From positions 1,488,001 to 1,552,000 of the forward strand of contig NZ_CP141728.1 in the NCBI RefSeq assembly GCF_035621135.1: a stretch of DNA of 64,000 nucleotides, given 5' to 3'. Shown in pieces: positions 1 through 8,726 of the stretch. Numbering within the stretch: the first letter of the stretch is position 1; each line of letters opens with the position of its first letter. Position numbers and translations under genes: made by a program. The notes under the pieces were generated by a model, which made no database searches, was not told where the DNA came from, and was given only the letters and a program-made list of their open reading frames with translations. The stretch is from Sinanaerobacter sp. ZZT-01. GTDB lineage: Bacteria; Bacillota; Clostridia; Peptostreptococcales; Anaerovoracaceae.

Positions 1-134
1 CAGTGAGTTGCGGTTAGATTCCCTTGCTTCATAGACCAAAGACAGTCTTCGGGCGTTTCCAAAACTTTTGAAGAACGTTTTTTATTCTTTTTTTTCTCTT
101 CCGATATATTTATATTTTTTTTATCTTTTGCCAT
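1..134 (-). CDS. Partial 5' end of an unidentified lysine-rich protein
   Basis: Only the first 44 codons are in the window; the gene runs leftward off the edge. The ATG (complement of 132-134) follows a GGGAGG ribosome binding site with good spacing, and the frame stays open to base 1. The visible N-terminus is strongly basic (MAKDKKNINIS, then several Lys runs) with no signal peptide or membrane segment. It is divergent from the small gene at 295. There is too little sequence to name a family. Confidence 0.55.
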   Translation of the reverse strand, partial: MAKDKKNINISEEKKKNKKRSSKVLETPEDCLWSMKQGNLTATH

Positions 135-294
135 GGTAGCCTCCCGCAATTTATATCTATTTCTAAACATAGATATTTAATAGATCTTATTATATAAGAA
201 TACTTATACTGGAACAAGGGTATTTCAGTGAATTATAATAGAAGCTGCTTATTTTTGGAATTTTTGGTTACACTACCGGCAGGAGGTGAAATAA

Positions 295-531
295 ATGAGT
301 AAAAATTATCACGATGGTATCGACAGAGGTGAGATGACCTCAAGACAGAATGGAAATCTGACCCGTGCAATGGTAGAGCAGGCAGAGCAGGGCATGAAGG
401 CTCAGGAAGCACAAACCGTTGAGTTTGCGAAGGAATTAGCCGATGAGGAATGCATTCCAAACGCACTGCCTCATCAAAATTTAGGTCATAATTCCAAGAA
501 GACCGGACTTGGCCCAAATACAAAGAGGTAG
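295..531 (+). CDS. Small hydrophilic protein of unknown function (78 aa)
   Basis: A 78-residue protein with a very strong ribosome binding site (AGGAGGTG, 7 bases before the ATG), which is the main reason to believe it is real. It is rich in Glu, Gln, Asn and Lys, has no membrane segment and no cysteine pair (a single Cys at about residue 53), and ends in a Gly/Asn/Lys-rich tail (LGHNSKKTGLGPNTKR). The composition recalls small spore-associated proteins of Firmicutes, but I do not recognise a family and make no functional claim. It stands alone, divergent from the gene at 134 and convergent with the patatin gene. Confidence 0.6.
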   Translation: MSKNYHDGIDRGEMTSRQNGNLTRAMVEQAEQGMKAQEAQTVEFAKELADEECIPNALPHQNLGHNSKKTGLGPNTKR

Positions 532-565
532 TTAAAATTAAGTATAGAAAAGCATAGATTTGCAA

Positions 566-1747
566 TTAGATTTTAGACTGATTTTCTGCATATGGAGAGT
601 AATAGCAAAGCTCCGTATATTTTGCGGTTTCATATCCGTGATTGAGAATTAGGTTAAAATCCTCTTCTGACGGTGATTTCAAAGTAGTTGGATAATGCTT
701 TACACGTTCAATTTCTTTCTCACTTAACATGGGTAGTGTGCCGCTTTTGAAGGCTGGAAGTGAACTGGAAGAAAAGGCAAAGATATGCTTTTTTTTGCTT
801 CCGATTTGTACATAATATCCTTTTTGGGTACGCAGAAAGTAATCAATGACGTCACGACTTCGAAGAGATACGACCTGATCCATGTTTATGCCCAAAAGCT
901 GCCGTAGATTGCGCGGAGAAAAAAGATTATCCCATTTTCGGTAGGATGATGGAGAGGAAGCGTTGCTGACAATCAGAAAGTCCAGATCACCTGTAAGATG
1001 GCCGCCGTCCGAAATTTTATAAAGAGCTTCCAGTCCTAAATTATCATAGACACCACCGTCCCATAGATGGAGATATTTCCAATCTTTTAAAGCAGGGGAT
1101 GGAAGAGAAGAACTGTGACTTTCTGTTTTTTTCAGCAGGGTTGCCCATTGGTAATCATCAATAGAGAGCTTGTATGCCCCGATGAGTACCGGAAAACCTG
1201 CGGAAGCGGAGATGGCATCTGAAATGGACATTTGTGGGTGGGAAACATAGCCGATTTTGTAGTCTCCCATCTGTTTTTGATTAATACGGAAATTATTGCC
1301 TGTCTCAAACGTCGTGCAGTTGATGGACCACAACGGAGTGAGTGGCAAATCACAGATTTGTCCGCGAACACCCCATTTTTTTTCAATAACATGAGCCAGA
1401 ACATTTACTTTTTGATTCCATTTCCATGGTGTTTCAATCAGTGAAAAAATGGAATCTTGTTGAATATTATTATTTAATATAGTATCTCGTACCTTAGGGA
1501 GTGTTCTTCCAAGGTAAAGACAGCTGTCCGGCCAGCGGTAGTGATTTCTTGCATAAATAAGACCGATTGCTAAGCTGGCACCGGAAACAGACGAAATATG
1601 CCGGATGTTTTCTAATTCATTGTTTTCTGCGAGCCATTTCAGTACACCTAAGTGAAAAATGGCAGCACGAATACCGCCGCCTGAAAGTGAAATGCCGATA
1701 TTTTGGTTACCTACACTGCGTCTCATAGCGATTCGATGGTTTCCCAT
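566..1747 (-). CDS. Patatin-like phospholipase family protein
   Basis: A predicted cytoplasmic lipid acyl hydrolase using the patatin Ser-Asp dyad. The oxyanion-hole motif GGGIRAA is at about residues 23-29. The nucleophile elbow GASLA puts Ser at about 58 and the DGG motif puts Asp at about 230. The elbow has Ala where most patatins have Gly (GXSXG), a minor deviation also found in some bacterial members. There is no signal peptide. The start is supported by AAGGGGGAA upstream of the ATG. It is transcribed alone, divergent from the MBOAT gene. The substrate cannot be predicted; the fold assignment is secure. Confidence 0.88.
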   Translation of the reverse strand: MGNHRIAMRRSVGNQNIGISLSGGGIRAAIFHLGVLKWLAENNELENIRHISSVSGASLAIGLIYARNHYRWPDSCLYLGRTLPKVRDTILNNNIQQDSIFSLIETPWKWNQKVNVLAHVIEKKWGVRGQICDLPLTPLWSINCTTFETGNNFRINQKQMGDYKIGYVSHPQMSISDAISASAGFPVLIGAYKLSIDDYQWATLLKKTESHSSSLPSPALKDWKYLHLWDGGVYDNLGLEALYKISDGGHLTGDLDFLIVSNASSPSSYRKWDNLFSPRNLRQLLGINMDQVVSLRSRDVIDYFLRTQKGYYVQIGSKKKHIFAFSSSSLPAFKSGTLPMLSEKEIERVKHYPTTLKSPSEEDFNLILNHGYETAKYTELCYYSPYAENQSKI

Positions 1748-1829
1748 AGGATTCCCCCTTGCCCTTCTTACTCTTTTATTTTAAAATAATAGAAGTTACA
1801 AAAATCAGATTTAGAAGGGATTTCCTCTG

Positions 1830-3311
1830 ATGTTATTTAACTCCTTTAATTTTTTACTTTTTTTCCCGATTGTAACGGGAATCTATTACTTGATACCACA
1901 TAAGTTTCGCTATTTGTGGCTGCTTTTCGCAAGCTACTATTTTTATATGTCTTGGAATCCTAAATATGCCTTACTTATCGCAACATCGACGCTGCTTACT
2001 TATGGCAGCGGTATTTTAATTGCGAAAGCGGATAAAAAAAAGCAGGAATTAAAAAAACGATTTTGGGTCGGCATCAGCTTTCTTTCTAATTTAAGCATCT
2101 TATTTTTCTTTAAATACTTTGATTTTGCAATTGCAAATATAAATACAGTTTTTATAAAATTTGGGATAGATCTGATTCAACCGCAATTTGATGTGATTTT
2201 ACCGGTAGGAATTTCTTTTTATACTTTTCAGGCATTAAGCTATACGATGGATGTATACCGCAAGGATATCTATGTAGAACGCAATCTGTTAAAATATGCA
2301 TTGTTTGTTTCCTTTTTTCCACAACTGGTAGCAGGACCGATTGAACGTTCCAAGAACCTTCTTGTGCAAATCAGTGAACGGCATTCATTTGACTATGAAA
2401 GAATGAAATCCGGTCTTCTTCTTATGCTGTGGGGGCTCTTTTTAAAACTGGTAATTGCAGACCGTATCGCAACTTTGGTAAATCAGGTTTATGGACAGTA
2501 TACCTATTATCTGGGACTGCAGGTGGTTGTAGCGACCTTGTTTTTCGGTATTCAGATTTATTGTGATTTTAATTCCTACTCTCTGATTGCAAAAGGTGCT
2601 GCAGAAGTGATGGGTTTTCGTTTAATGGATAATTTTAAACAGCCTTACTTTTCCAGAAGTATTCAGGAATTTTGGCAGCGGTGGCACATTTCTCTGAGCA
2701 CTTGGTTTCGAGATTATTTGTACATCCCTCTAGGGGGGAATCGAAAAGGAACATGGAGAAAATACGCCAATATCATGATTGTCTTTTTAGTCAGCGGACT
2801 TTGGCATGGAGCAAATTGGACGTTTGTCATGTGGGGATTTCTGCATGGAGCTTTTCAAGTGATCGGTCAAGTACTTCGCCCTTTAAAAAATACAGTATTT
2901 GATTTTTTGGGAATCAATCGAAAAAATTTCGGCTATCAATTGGGACAAGGTGTAATTACTTTTTTTCTTGTAAACTTTGCGTGGATTTTCTTTCGAGCAC
3001 CTAGTTTGGACGATGCCTTTGGCGTAATCCAGCAAATTTTTTTGAAGTGGAATCCAATTGTATTTGTGGACGGAACACTATGGCAGCTTGGGCTGAACCA
3101 AAAGAATTTTCTTTTAGCTCTCGCAGCAATTTTTGTAATGATCTGTATGAGTATTGCAGAGTATCATGGTGTAGATTGGAGAAAAAAAGTCTTAGAGCAG
3201 GGATTCCTATTTCGCTGGAGTGTGTATCTGCTACTGATTTTTTCGATCGTTATCTTTGGCGTCTACGGCCCTGGTTACAGTGAAAGCCAATTTATATATT
3301 TTCAATTTTAA
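1830..3311 (+). CDS. MBOAT family membrane O-acyltransferase (AlgI/DltB-like)
   Basis: A 493-residue polytopic membrane protein of the MBOAT family. In AlgI-type systems these proteins move acyl groups across the membrane for O-acetylation of a polysaccharide. The invariant catalytic His lies in SGLWHGANW at about residue 326, preceded by the conserved FWQRWHISLSTWFRDY block (His about 286) and PLGG. About ten hydrophobic segments are visible. An SGNH-like membrane-anchored protein follows 150 bases downstream, the usual partner that transfers the acyl group to the glycan. The nearby dehydratase and pgi genes fit a surface-polysaccharide role. The acetylated polymer is not identifiable. Confidence 0.93.
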   Translation: MLFNSFNFLLFFPIVTGIYYLIPHKFRYLWLLFASYYFYMSWNPKYALLIATSTLLTYGSGILIAKADKKKQELKKRFWVGISFLSNLSILFFFKYFDFAIANINTVFIKFGIDLIQPQFDVILPVGISFYTFQALSYTMDVYRKDIYVERNLLKYALFVSFFPQLVAGPIERSKNLLVQISERHSFDYERMKSGLLLMLWGLFLKLVIADRIATLVNQVYGQYTYYLGLQVVVATLFFGIQIYCDFNSYSLIAKGAAEVMGFRLMDNFKQPYFSRSIQEFWQRWHISLSTWFRDYLYIPLGGNRKGTWRKYANIMIVFLVSGLWHGANWTFVMWGFLHGAFQVIGQVLRPLKNTVFDFLGINRKNFGYQLGQGVITFFLVNFAWIFFRAPSLDDAFGVIQQIFLKWNPIVFVDGTLWQLGLNQKNFLLALAAIFVMICMSIAEYHGVDWRKKVLEQGFLFRWSVYLLLIFSIVIFGVYGPGYSESQFIYFQF

Positions 3312-3477
3312 GGATTTATTTTTTAACAAACATTTATGTGCCGCAAATGCGAGTCATACTTATGGAGCATGCCTTTATGGACAAAATTTCTTAACGGAGT
3401 GTTTACTTTGAGTTTGAAATTTGCAGAGGAGATTTGTTTGAAATAAATAAAAAGCTTGTTTTTTAATGGAGAAGAAA

Positions 3478-4431
3478 ATGAAGTTACATTTGAAAATTAC
3501 AATGAGAATATTCCGTATAGCCTGCTTCTTGCTGATTTTAACGCTATTATTTGCAGAAGTCAGTGATCTTTTAGTGCGTAAAAGCTTGACGCAGCCGTGG
3601 GATATGTCGGTAAAAATTGGCGGATTTTATAATGAGCCGAAAAACAGCTTTGATGTCATGTATTTTGGTTCGAGTCATATGTATTGTTCCATTGATCCGA
3701 AAATGGTGGAAGAGCAAACTGGACTACACTCCTATGTCCTGGCAACGCAGGAACAGCCGATTTGGATCAGTTACTATTACATGAAAGAAGCCCTGAAGAC
3801 GCAAAGTCCGAAGGCAGTCGTATTGGAAGTAAATATGATGACAGAAAAGAAAAAATTTCCGAAGGAGGGCACCTTGTATTCTGCAATGGACCCGATCCCT
3901 TTATCCAAGAATAAGCTCGATATGGTCTTTGCATCCGCTCCGAATGGAGAACGGAGAAATTATATATTTAATATTATGAAATACCATGACAGGTGGGAAG
4001 AGTTGACGTTAGAGGATTACAAGCGAGAGTACCAAAAAAAATGTGATCCGTATCAGGGATTTGTTCGCTTAGAGCAGATTACTCCGATCGAAAGTCGTGA
4101 GGACATTTCTAACGTGATAGAAACAAGAGAACCACTCTCCAAAACAATGCAGTACTTAGAAAAAATTTATGAATTGACAAATAAAGAAGGGATTACTCTT
4201 ATTTTTTTAAAAACACCATCCAATGCAACCAGAAAGGAGCAGATGCTCTATAATGCGGCGTGGAAGTTTGCAGAGGAACACGATATTGCCTATATCGATT
4301 ACAACCAAAAATATGAAGAGCTGGGATTAAAGCTTAATGAAGATTTTTACGATCGGCGTCATCTTAATTTTCGGGGCGTGCAGAAATTGACGCCAAGTTT
4401 TTCTGCTTATCTTTTGCAGCAGATCTCATAA
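3478..4431 (+). CDS. SGNH-like membrane-anchored protein, MBOAT partner (AlgJ/AlgX-like role)
   Basis: A protein of about 317 residues with an N-terminal membrane anchor and an extracytoplasmic domain. The block FGSSHMYCSI (GxSH-type nucleophile region) and the C-terminal DRRHLN resemble the Ser and Asp-x-x-His elements of SGNH/AlgX-type O-acetyltransferases. I chose the ATG at 3478 because GGAG lies six bases upstream; the in-frame ATG at 3466 has no ribosome binding site. It follows the MBOAT gene in the same direction, the usual arrangement for a two-component O-acetylation system. The family assignment rests on motif and context, so the enzymatic role is an inference. Confidence 0.75.
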   Translation: MKLHLKITMRIFRIACFLLILTLLFAEVSDLLVRKSLTQPWDMSVKIGGFYNEPKNSFDVMYFGSSHMYCSIDPKMVEEQTGLHSYVLATQEQPIWISYYYMKEALKTQSPKAVVLEVNMMTEKKKFPKEGTLYSAMDPIPLSKNKLDMVFASAPNGERRNYIFNIMKYHDRWEELTLEDYKREYQKKCDPYQGFVRLEQITPIESREDISNVIETREPLSKTMQYLEKIYELTNKEGITLIFLKTPSNATRKEQMLYNAAWKFAEEHDIAYIDYNQKYEELGLKLNEDFYDRRHLNFRGVQKLTPSFSAYLLQQIS

Positions 4432-4504
4432 GCTTGCTAAAATAAAATAATTGACGTAAAATAGAGTAATACAAGGAAATCAGGATTAGATTGAGGATAG
4501 ATAC

Positions 4505-6454
4505 ATGATAAAATATTCGAGAATTATATTTCTCTTAATTGCAGATGTCATTTGCATGAATTTGGCTTATATACTGGCTTTTTTATTTCGATTTGACTTC
4601 AATGTCACAAGTGATGTTTTCGAAGGATTTTTTGCTGTTTATGTAAATAACATTGTTATACTGTCTATAATAAAGATAGCCGTTTTGTGGTTGTTTGGAT
4701 TGTATAACAGCTTATGGAAATATGCAGGTGTAGAAGAGTTAGCGAATGTAGCCATAGCCTCCATTGTCGCAGGAGCAGCCGTCATCGTCTATTTGGAATT
4801 TACGCAGCAATTTTTTCCTAGGAGCATTTACATCACTAGCTGCAATATGGACATTCTTTTTTTTGGAGGGAGTCGTCTTCTTTACCGTACGCTGCGAAAT
4901 TGGCGTTCTCCGGGTAAATTCAATGATTATTTTAATAAAAATAAAACCACAATTATTGAAGAACTTACCGGTAAAACAGGCTTGACTAAAGTAATGCTAA
5001 TAGGAGCGGGAGATGCAGGAGCTTCTATTATAAAGGAGATAAAGCATCATCCGGAATACAATAAAAAAGTGGTAATTGCAGTGGATGATAATCCAGAGAA
5101 GCTAAAACGGCGGATTTCTGGTGTGAAAATAGCGGGTAATCGCTCGGATATAAAAAGACTGGCAAGAAAATATGGTATAGATGAAATTATTATTGCAATT
5201 CCTTCGGGAGCGAAAAAAGAAATTCAAGAACTTGTAGCGGAATGCAATAAAACGCGGTGCAAAATGAAAATTGTTCCCTCGTTGATTGATTTGATTAATG
5301 ACAAAGTCAGCGTAAGTAAGCTTCGTGATGTTGATATTGAAGATTTATTAGGCAGAGATACCGTTCAGGTAAATTTGAGAGAAATCAGTCAATATATAGA
5401 AGGGAAAATTGTTCTGGTTACGGGTGCAGGAGGTTCTATTGGGTCAGAGCTTTGCCGGCAGATTGCAGCTTTTAAACCAAGGCGTTTAGTGGCATTAGAT
5501 ATTTATGAAAACACTATTTTTGAATTATCGAATGAGATTAAAAAGACAAATCCACATCTGGAGTTTGATATTGTGATCTGTTCAGTAAGAGATAAAGATC
5601 GCTTAGAGGAAATGTTTGAGAAATATAAACCGCATGTTGTGTTCCATGCAGCGGCACATAAGCATGTACCATTAATGGAATTGAATCTGAAAGAAGCCAT
5701 TGTGAACAATATTCTAGGTACCCAGAATATGGTAGATTTATCGGATAAGTATGCGGTCGGGAAATTCGTATTGATTTCAACAGATAAAGCGGTAAATCCA
5801 ACAAATGTCATGGGTGCGACAAAACGAGTAGCTGAAATGATTTTACAGCATAAGAGTACAAAATCCAATACGTGTTATTCCGCAGTACGTTTCGGAAATG
5901 TGCTTGGAAGCAACGGAAGTGTCATTCCTATTTTTAGAAAACAAATTGCTCAAGGCGGACCGGTTACTGTAACGCATCCAAAGATTACGCGTTATTTTAT
6001 GACAATACCGGAAGCGGTGCAATTGGTTATTCAGGCAGGTGCAATGGCAGAAGGGGGAGAAATTTTCATTTTAGATATGGGCAATCCTGTAAAAATTATG
6101 GAATTGGCAGAAAATGTAATCCGATTATCCGGCTATGTGCCGTATGTGGATATTGACATTAAAATTACTGGTCTTCGCCCCGGGGAGAAACTATTTGAGG
6201 AACTCCTTTTAGATGAGGAGGGTATAAAAAAGACCAATCATAATAAAATATATGTGGGACATCCAGTGCCACCTCCAGAAGAATTAAAGCTCCTATTGGA
6301 ACAAGAGGGAAATGGCATAATAGAGGGAATACAAGAGATTCTTACGCAGAAAGAAGCGGATGCTAGACTTTGGTTAAAAAAATTAGTGCCAAACTATAAT
6401 TTGGCAAATGTAAAAAGGACATATATGGGATTGAAAGAGAAAAAGGATGAGTAG
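4505..6454 (+). CDS. Membrane-bound nucleotide-sugar 4,6-dehydratase (CapD/PglF/WbpM family)
   Basis: A 649-residue protein with four N-terminal membrane helices (about 1-130), a first Rossmann domain (GAGDAGAS at about 167) and a C-terminal extended SDR domain (TGAGGSIGSE at about 306). The segment STDKAVNPTNVMGATKR (about 425-441) is diagnostic: as in PglF/WbpM/FlaA1, Met replaces the usual SDR tyrosine while the Lys is kept. Family members convert UDP-GlcNAc to the 4-keto-6-deoxy sugar for glycans or protein glycosylation. Its stop overlaps the start of pgi by eight bases, so the two are probably co-translated. Confidence 0.92.
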   Translation: MIKYSRIIFLLIADVICMNLAYILAFLFRFDFNVTSDVFEGFFAVYVNNIVILSIIKIAVLWLFGLYNSLWKYAGVEELANVAIASIVAGAAVIVYLEFTQQFFPRSIYITSCNMDILFFGGSRLLYRTLRNWRSPGKFNDYFNKNKTTIIEELTGKTGLTKVMLIGAGDAGASIIKEIKHHPEYNKKVVIAVDDNPEKLKRRISGVKIAGNRSDIKRLARKYGIDEIIIAIPSGAKKEIQELVAECNKTRCKMKIVPSLIDLINDKVSVSKLRDVDIEDLLGRDTVQVNLREISQYIEGKIVLVTGAGGSIGSELCRQIAAFKPRRLVALDIYENTIFELSNEIKKTNPHLEFDIVICSVRDKDRLEEMFEKYKPHVVFHAAAHKHVPLMELNLKEAIVNNILGTQNMVDLSDKYAVGKFVLISTDKAVNPTNVMGATKRVAEMILQHKSTKSNTCYSAVRFGNVLGSNGSVIPIFRKQIAQGGPVTVTHPKITRYFMTIPEAVQLVIQAGAMAEGGEIFILDMGNPVKIMELAENVIRLSGYVPYVDIDIKITGLRPGEKLFEELLLDEEGIKKTNHNKIYVGHPVPPPEELKLLLEQEGNGIIEGIQEILTQKEADARLWLKKLVPNYNLANVKRTYMGLKEKKDE

Positions 6455-7712
6455 TCTGGAAATAGAAGCTCTATCCATTGATTTGTCAATGGTAGAAGGA
6501 ATGGGTCACATTAAAAAGCATGAAAAAAAATTGATAAAAAGCTGGGCGAAGCTGAAAAGTGGGGCGGAAGCGTTTACTGACTGGGTGGATTTACCGCTTC
6601 ATTACGACAAGGAAGAAATCAGAAAGATCAAGCAGACTGCGCAGCATATTCATAAGCAATGCAATGCTTTTGTTGTCATTGGCATCGGCGGTTCCTACCT
6701 TGGTGCTCGTGCAGCGATTGAGATGTTGCATTCCGAATCTGAAAGTAAGAATGTACCGAAGGTATATTTTGCCGGAAATAATCTGAGTGGAACCTATCAC
6801 TGTGAGTTGTTGGAAGCGTTAGAAGATAAAGAAGTATGCATTTGCGTCATTTCTAAATCGGGTACAACGACGGAGACTAGTGTAGCGTTTGCGTTACTCA
6901 AAGAATTTTTAATAAAAAAATATGGAAAAAAAGGATGCCGAGAGCGTATTTATGCAGTTACCGATCAGAAGAGAGGAATTCTTCGCTGCGAAGTGGAAGA
7001 AGAAGGCTATCAAAGCTTTGCTGTACCGCAGGATATTGGAGGACGCTATTCCGTATTAAGTGCAGTAGGTCTTTTACCGATCGCAGTCGCCGGAATTGAC
7101 ATACGGGAGATGCTTGATGGTGCGGCAGATATGGCGACTGTGCTGGCGAAGAGTGAGACAGCAGGTGAGGCCGGCAAGCTTGCGGCAGCGAGAAATGAAT
7201 TATATCAAAACGGGAAGGTCATTGAAATTTTTGAATGTTATGAACCTAAGCTTTATTTTTTCACCGAGTGGCTGAAGCAGCTCTTTGGAGAAAGCGAAGG
7301 CAAAGAAGGAAAAGGAATTTTTCCTTCCGCTTTACAGTTCAGTACAGAATTGCATTCAATGGGACAATTTTTGCAGCAGGGAAATCAAATTTTCTTTGAA
7401 ACCATCCTTTCTTTGCAGAATCCGAAAAAAGACCTTAAAGTACCGAAAAGCGCCGGAGAATTTTTAGCCGGACGCAGTATAAATGAAATAAATAATGCGG
7501 CTATGGCCGGAGTGATAAAGGCACATCAAAAAGAGGGAATTTCCATGATTAAGGTTGACATTCCTTTCCTAAACGCCTATCATTTTGGTCAGATGGTATA
7601 TTTTTTTGAAACCACCTGTGCCTTAAGTGGTTACCTGCTTGGGATCAATCCGTTTGACCAGCCGGGGGTGGACAGCTACAAGTTAGAGATGCGCAAAGCG
7701 CTCACTAAATAA
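6447..7712 (+). CDS. pgi: Glucose-6-phosphate isomerase
   Basis: Interconverts glucose-6-phosphate and fructose-6-phosphate. The 421-residue length is a little short for the Firmicute family. The sugar-phosphate isomerase fold is marked by VIGIGGSYLGARAAIE (about 77-92) and SGTTTET (about 138-144); the C-terminal region QPGVDSYK is also typical. It overlaps the dehydratase gene by eight bases, linking hexose-phosphate supply to nucleotide-sugar synthesis. Its ribosome binding site is weak (AAAAAGG), consistent with translational coupling. Confidence 0.96.
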   Translation: MSSLEIEALSIDLSMVEGMGHIKKHEKKLIKSWAKLKSGAEAFTDWVDLPLHYDKEEIRKIKQTAQHIHKQCNAFVVIGIGGSYLGARAAIEMLHSESESKNVPKVYFAGNNLSGTYHCELLEALEDKEVCICVISKSGTTTETSVAFALLKEFLIKKYGKKGCRERIYAVTDQKRGILRCEVEEEGYQSFAVPQDIGGRYSVLSAVGLLPIAVAGIDIREMLDGAADMATVLAKSETAGEAGKLAAARNELYQNGKVIEIFECYEPKLYFFTEWLKQLFGESEGKEGKGIFPSALQFSTELHSMGQFLQQGNQIFFETILSLQNPKKDLKVPKSAGEFLAGRSINEINNAAMAGVIKAHQKEGISMIKVDIPFLNAYHFGQMVYFFETTCALSGYLLGINPFDQPGVDSYKLEMRKALTK

Positions 7713-7754
7713 ATTGAAACGATCATTGATCGAACATTGATCGAAAACCCACAA

Positions 7755-7781
7755 TTTAACGTTAGTAAAATAACGGTTAAA
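7755..7781. promoter_or_regulatory. Imperfect inverted repeat before crt, possible Rex-like site
   Basis: TTTAACGTTA and TAACGGTTAAA are separated by GTAAAA. The core GTTA-N6-TAAC has the same geometry as the Rex box seen before hbd, but the outer bases (CG instead of TT/AA) deviate. It lies just before the crt ribosome binding site. The inverted repeat is real; binding by Rex is a guess. Confidence 0.3.
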
Positions 7782-7799
7782 CAAATGGAGGAAAATGAA

Positions 7800-8573
7800 A
7801 TGAGTGTAGTGGTAACAGAAAAAAAAGACAAGGTTGCAATTATTAAGATCAACCGACCGGAAGCGATGAATTCACTAAACGGAGAGGTGCTGCAGGCAAT
7901 TTCCGATGCGGTAGATAAAGTGGCTTCTGATGACGAAGTAAAAGTCTTAATCTTTACCGGTGAGGGTAAGGCATTTGTTGCAGGAGCTGACATTGCGGCT
8001 ATGAGCGTAATGGATGAAAAAGCAGGAAATGAATTTGGTACATTTGGTTCTGCTGTGTTCCGCAAAATTGAGACGCTTGAAAAACCATCTATTGCAGCAA
8101 TTAACGGATTCGCTTTAGGTGGCGGCTGTGAATTGTGTATGAGCTGTGATATGCGGATTGCAAGTGAAAAGGCAAAATTTGGTCAACCTGAGGTGGGTCT
8201 TGGTATCACACCAGGCTATTCCGGTACGCAGAGGCTGCCTAGAATTGTAGGGAAAGCGAAAGCAATGGAATTGATTCTGACCGGAGAAATTATTACTGCT
8301 CAGCAGGCAGCAGAAATTGGCTTAGTCAATAAAGTGGTTGCACCAGAAAGCTTGATGGAAGAAGCGATGGGGCTTGCTGCAAAGATTACGAAGAATGCAC
8401 CTTTTGCTGTACGAGCTTCCAAGAAAGCGATACAAATGGGTGTTGAGTTGCCTATGACAGAAGCAATGGCTCTTGAAACTGAACTTTTTGGGCAGTGCTT
8501 TGCGACAGAGGATCAAAAAGAAGGCATGAATGCCTTTTTAGAGAAGAGAAAAGCAGAATTTAAGGGTAAATAA
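7800..8573 (+). CDS. crt: Short-chain enoyl-CoA hydratase (crotonase)
   Basis: Hydrates crotonyl-CoA to 3-hydroxybutyryl-CoA in the clostridial butyryl-CoA pathway. Starting at 7800, the ATG with GGAGG seven to eleven bases upstream, gives 257 residues, the normal crotonase length. An in-frame ATG at 7737 has no ribosome binding site. The oxyanion-hole glycines are in AGADIAAM (about 61-68) and ALGGGCE (105-111). The two catalytic glutamates are Glu111 and Glu131 (QPEVGLG). It is followed by hbd, the next enzyme. Other butyryl-CoA genes (thl, bcd, etfAB) are not in the window, so this is a split arrangement. Confidence 0.94.
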   Translation: MSVVVTEKKDKVAIIKINRPEAMNSLNGEVLQAISDAVDKVASDDEVKVLIFTGEGKAFVAGADIAAMSVMDEKAGNEFGTFGSAVFRKIETLEKPSIAAINGFALGGGCELCMSCDMRIASEKAKFGQPEVGLGITPGYSGTQRLPRIVGKAKAMELILTGEIITAQQAAEIGLVNKVVAPESLMEEAMGLAAKITKNAPFAVRASKKAIQMGVELPMTEAMALETELFGQCFATEDQKEGMNAFLEKRKAEFKGK

Positions 8574-8654
8574 AAAATAATTGATATTTTTAACGGAAAT
8601 ATTATTTTACTCTTGCAATTTATTCAGTTATGAATTAATCTAACATTATAGGCT

Positions 8655-8672
8655 TTGTTAAAAATGTAACAA
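8655..8672. promoter_or_regulatory. Rex-type operator upstream of hbd
   Basis: TTGTTA-AAAATG-TAACAA is a perfect six-plus-six inverted repeat with a six-base spacer and closely matches the established Rex consensus TTGTTAANNNNTTAACAA. One more base pair extends each arm. It lies about 55 bases before the hbd start. Rex senses NADH/NAD+ and commonly represses butyrate-pathway genes in clostridia. No rex gene is in the window. Confidence 0.7.
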
Positions 8673-8726
8673 ACAATACATAGTTAAGACATGGGCGCAA
8701 GCCCAACCGAAATGGAGGAGTTTAAC

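Noticed and set aside
7718-7745. The direct repeat ATTGATCGAA occurring twice before crt
   Set aside because: Only two short copies, 12 bases apart, with no partner elsewhere; insufficient to call a regulatory or mobile element.
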